Source of the DNA: Paenibacillus_L residui
GTDB taxonomy: Bacteria; Bacillota; Bacilli; Paenibacillales; NBRC-103111
Length of the DNA: 64,000 nt
NCBI RefSeq assembly: GCF_042677205.1
Contig: NZ_JBHTIU010000098.1
Coordinates: forward strand, 1 to 64,000
Direction: 5' to 3'
Shown here one piece after another: positions 63,101 to 64,000 of the stretch (positions are counted from its first letter, which is position 1; each line of letters starts with the position of its first letter). The notes under the pieces are model-generated. The model had not been told where the DNA came from and ran no database searches. It worked only from the letters and a program-made list of their open reading frames with translations. Made by a program: the position numbers and the translations under genes.

Positions 63101-63310
63101 ATTGCACATGAGCTGACCCAAGCGATCAAGAGCAACATTAAGGTCGACTGGACGCTTCGTGAGAATGTACGTGCTCAGATGCGAATTACCGTCAAGCGGC
63201 TGTTGAAGAAATACGGTTACCCGCCGGATCTGGAAAAGATGGCCATTGATCTGGTGCTTCAGCAAGCTGAATTGATGGCACAGGCGGAGACGGAAGAGTT
63301 TAAATATTAA
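60173..63310 (+). CDS. hsdR: type I restriction endonuclease subunit
   Basis: 1,045 residues. N-terminal PD-(D/E)xK nuclease (RPDIVVFVNGLPIAVFELKS), then an SF2 translocase with Walker A HTQGSGKS, DEAH (IVIADEAHRSQYG), motif III GFTGTP, and motif VI QAIARVNRVFRDKPGG, followed by a long helical C-terminal domain for binding the M2S core. AAAGGAGG precedes the ATG, 17 bases after hsdS. All catalytic residues are intact, so the system should be active. Confidence 0.96.
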   Translation: MAYYTTSYTESDLEQAALEWFEELNYEKAYGPDISPEGEYPERQFYHDVILKDRLRDSLIRINKHVPREAIEEAIKVVEVPRSPSLLINNKAFQKMITDGIDVQYQAANGEYPTEKVWLFDTDPDRIGNNDFLVVNQFTVVENQGEKRPDIVVFVNGLPIAVFELKSASNEEVGISDAYHQVQTYKGAIPSLFTYNSFLVISDGVNARVGTLTANEDRFMMWRTIDGDDVAPSSLPQLEVLVKGMFEKSRLLDIIRHFVLFQTDGEHLFKILAGYHQYHATNKAIASTERATMDEGDRKIGVIWHTQGSGKSLSMVFYAGKLVLTLNNPTIVVVTDRNDLDDQLFSTFSKSKDLLRQTPQQAENRTHLRELLSVESGGIIFTTVHKFTPDENEDKYPVLTERRNVIVIADEAHRSQYGFQADMVAGDDEAAIKYGYAKYMRDALPNASYIGFTGTPVELTDKNTPAVFGDYIDIYDMTRAVEDGTTVRIYYESRIARLELSEAELPVIDSEYEDITEYQEYTQRERLKSRWARLEALAGAEKRVRKVAQDVVEHFEQRQKAGFGKAMIVVMSRRIAIDMYRAIVALRPDWHSDDDNEGKIKIVMTGSSSDPEEWQPFIGNKRRREHLAKRMKDVNDPLQIVIVRDMWLTGFDVPSMNTMYIDKPMKGHNLMQAIARVNRVFRDKPGGLIVDYIGIADLLKSALQQYTENDRKTAGIDTDQAVDFMLERLQLIRELLHGYDYSKFASEKAAERMKAIVETVDYVLGLGEESKRNFLNWTTELARAFSLCATTPAAEEVNVEISFFKAVKSGIIKLITDENKRKTTKELDAELNQLISKSVVSDEVVDILEAVGLQKPNIAILSDEFLEHVRGLKQKNLAVELLRRLLQGKVKAVSRTSIVQSKKFSEMLEEAIRKYNNRTIETTQVIEELIQMAKEMNAAVKRGEDLGLIKEELAFYDALASNESAKELMGDLMLKQIAHELTQAIKSNIKVDWTLRENVRAQMRITVKRLLKKYGYPPDLEKMAIDLVLQQAELMAQAETEEFKY

Positions 63311-63319
63311 CGGACATCA

Positions 63320-63363
63320 AAGGCGTAGGACATCAAGTTTGACTGTTTCTACGCCATTTTTTT
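63320..63363 (+). terminator. rho-independent terminator of the hsd operon
   Basis: GGCGTAG (63322-63328) pairs with CTACGCC (63349-63355) and is followed by ATTTTTTT. It lies ten bases after the hsdR stop and directly before the patatin ribosome site. Confidence 0.8.
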
Positions 63364-63376
63364 GAGAGGTGAGAAT

Positions 63377-63768
63377 GTGCCGGGATGTTATCGGATATTA
63401 GCTATAGACGGCGGAGGTATTAAAGGTCTTTATTCTGCTGTAATTCTAGAAGAGATTGAAAAAGTATACGGACCTGTGTATCAGAATTTCAATCTCATAT
63501 GCGGCACATCAACTGGGGGAATTATTGCACTTGCATTGGCATCTGGCATGCCAGCGTCAGACATTGTGAGATTCTATAAAGAAAAAGGACCTTCTATATT
63601 TCCATATCAAAATCCATTCTATCGAAAGATTCATTATTTTAAACAAATATTGATCAAATCAAAGTATTCGAGCAATCAACTAAAATTGGCGCTCGAAGAA
63701 GTATTCCAGGATAAAAAAATAGAAGATTGCAAGACAACTGTATTAATTCCAACAGTTAATGTTACCAC
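63377..63768 (+). pseudogene. patatin-like phospholipase, N-terminal part, broken
   Basis: About 130 codons from GTG 63377 (AGGTGA upstream). It carries the patatin oxyanion motif AIDGGGIKGLYSA and the nucleophile elbow CGTSTGGIIALALASG, typical of CapV-like or other bacterial patatins. The catalytic Asp (DGG/A) and the rest are missing: after VLIPTVNVTTG the sequence changes near 63768 to unrelated DNA and soon stops. Patatin effectors often occur in defence systems such as CBASS, which fits the neighbouring restriction operon, but no cyclase gene is visible here. Confidence 0.75.
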
Positions 63769-64000
63769 AGGGACGGACACTCGCTCCGGCTCTTGACGAG
63801 AAGGTGGATCAGTATCCCTTGCGGTAACCTCGTTGCGCTCGAAGGTATTCTCGGACGGATGGGACGTTTCCGCCGGTTCCTTCTCCGCTGTTGAATGGTC
63901 GTCCTCCGATGGAGTCGGCTCCGGCAGTTCGGACTTTCCCATCAATTCATCCAACAAGTCGTCCGTATTCCTTTCTTCTGCGATTTCCTTCGACAGCTCT
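63769..64000 (-). other. foreign sequence at the right edge, possible partial ORF
   Basis: From the junction onward the minus strand has an open frame running off the window: LSKEIAEERNTDDLLDELMG then KSELPEPTPSEDDHSTAEKE and a Pro/Glu/Ser-rich stretch. It reads like the acidic linker of a larger protein. It enters the patatin gene from the right, so it is probably the tail of a gene carried by an inserted element. The family is not recognised. Confidence 0.4.

Noticed and set aside
1..64000. tRNA, rRNA or CRISPR loci
   Set aside because: No cloverleaf-like 3' ends, conserved rRNA stretches or regularly spaced repeats were noticed; a covariance-model scan would be needed to be certain.

Overview
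The window looks like chromosomal DNA of a low-to-mid GC Gram-positive of the Paenibacillaceae (Paenibacillus, Cohnella or Thermobacillus relatives). Strong AGGAGG-type ribosome binding sites, frequent TTG/GTG starts, VanRS- and BceRS-like two-component systems, lipoprotein binding proteins and a Zur-type 7-1-7 operator all point that way. No rRNA, tRNA or CRISPR array was seen. Much of the window is accessory DNA: at least five insertion-sequence families (IS4, IS1182, IS3, IS66 and a second IS4-like type), a group II intron, remnants of a Tn1549-like conjugative element and many truncated genes.

Region by region. 1-8.3 kb: a coupled small exported peptide, a DUF2306 membrane protein, a DJ-1/PfpI protein, an OmpR/histidine kinase pair, a CPBP protease, IS66 debris, and a TetR regulator with a methionine aminopeptidase. 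8.5-18 kb: a mobile-element pile-up. It holds a second, broken DJ-1 gene cut by an internally deleted IS1182-type element, an IS4-family element with an 8-bp target duplication, an NlpC/P60 conjugation protein next to a DUF6075 remnant, an IS3 end, and a second IS4-family element interrupted by a group II intron. 18.1-26.3 kb: two minus-strand operons (MalF-MalG-HlyD-binding protein, and VanY-VanZ-VanR-VanS-like) that share a near-identical AT-rich upstream motif. 26.5-28.3 kb: a frameshifted IS1182-type element. 28.5-33.3 kb: an AraC/GyrI regulator, a SnoaL-like protein, a TetR/GAP-family membrane protein locus and a thioredoxin-reductase-like flavoprotein.

33.4-44.4 kb holds the most interesting locus. 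It is one minus-strand operon of binding protein, FecCD-type permease, ATPase, ChlI-like AAA+ ATPase, ChlD-like AAA+/VWA protein, CobN-like large chelatase subunit and a SAM methyltransferase. It is driven by a promoter with a perfect 25-bp palindrome whose core TCGTAATCATTACGA matches the Bacillus Zur operator. I read it as a zinc-starvation operon that imports a metal-chelate or tetrapyrrole-like ligand and handles its metal with a three-part chelatase. The remnant of a ZnuB-type zinc permease lies just downstream.

44.5-64 kb: a broken tyrosine recombinase, an XRE regulator, IS debris, a VanZ-like protein, then a Bce-type antimicrobial-peptide module in which the permease is fused to a predicted extracellular alpha/beta hydrolase. 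After a degenerate 1.7-kb stretch comes a four-gene type I restriction-modification operon whose first gene is a methylase-like/specificity hybrid. A patatin-like phospholipase gene, broken by foreign sequence, closes the window and suggests a defence island.
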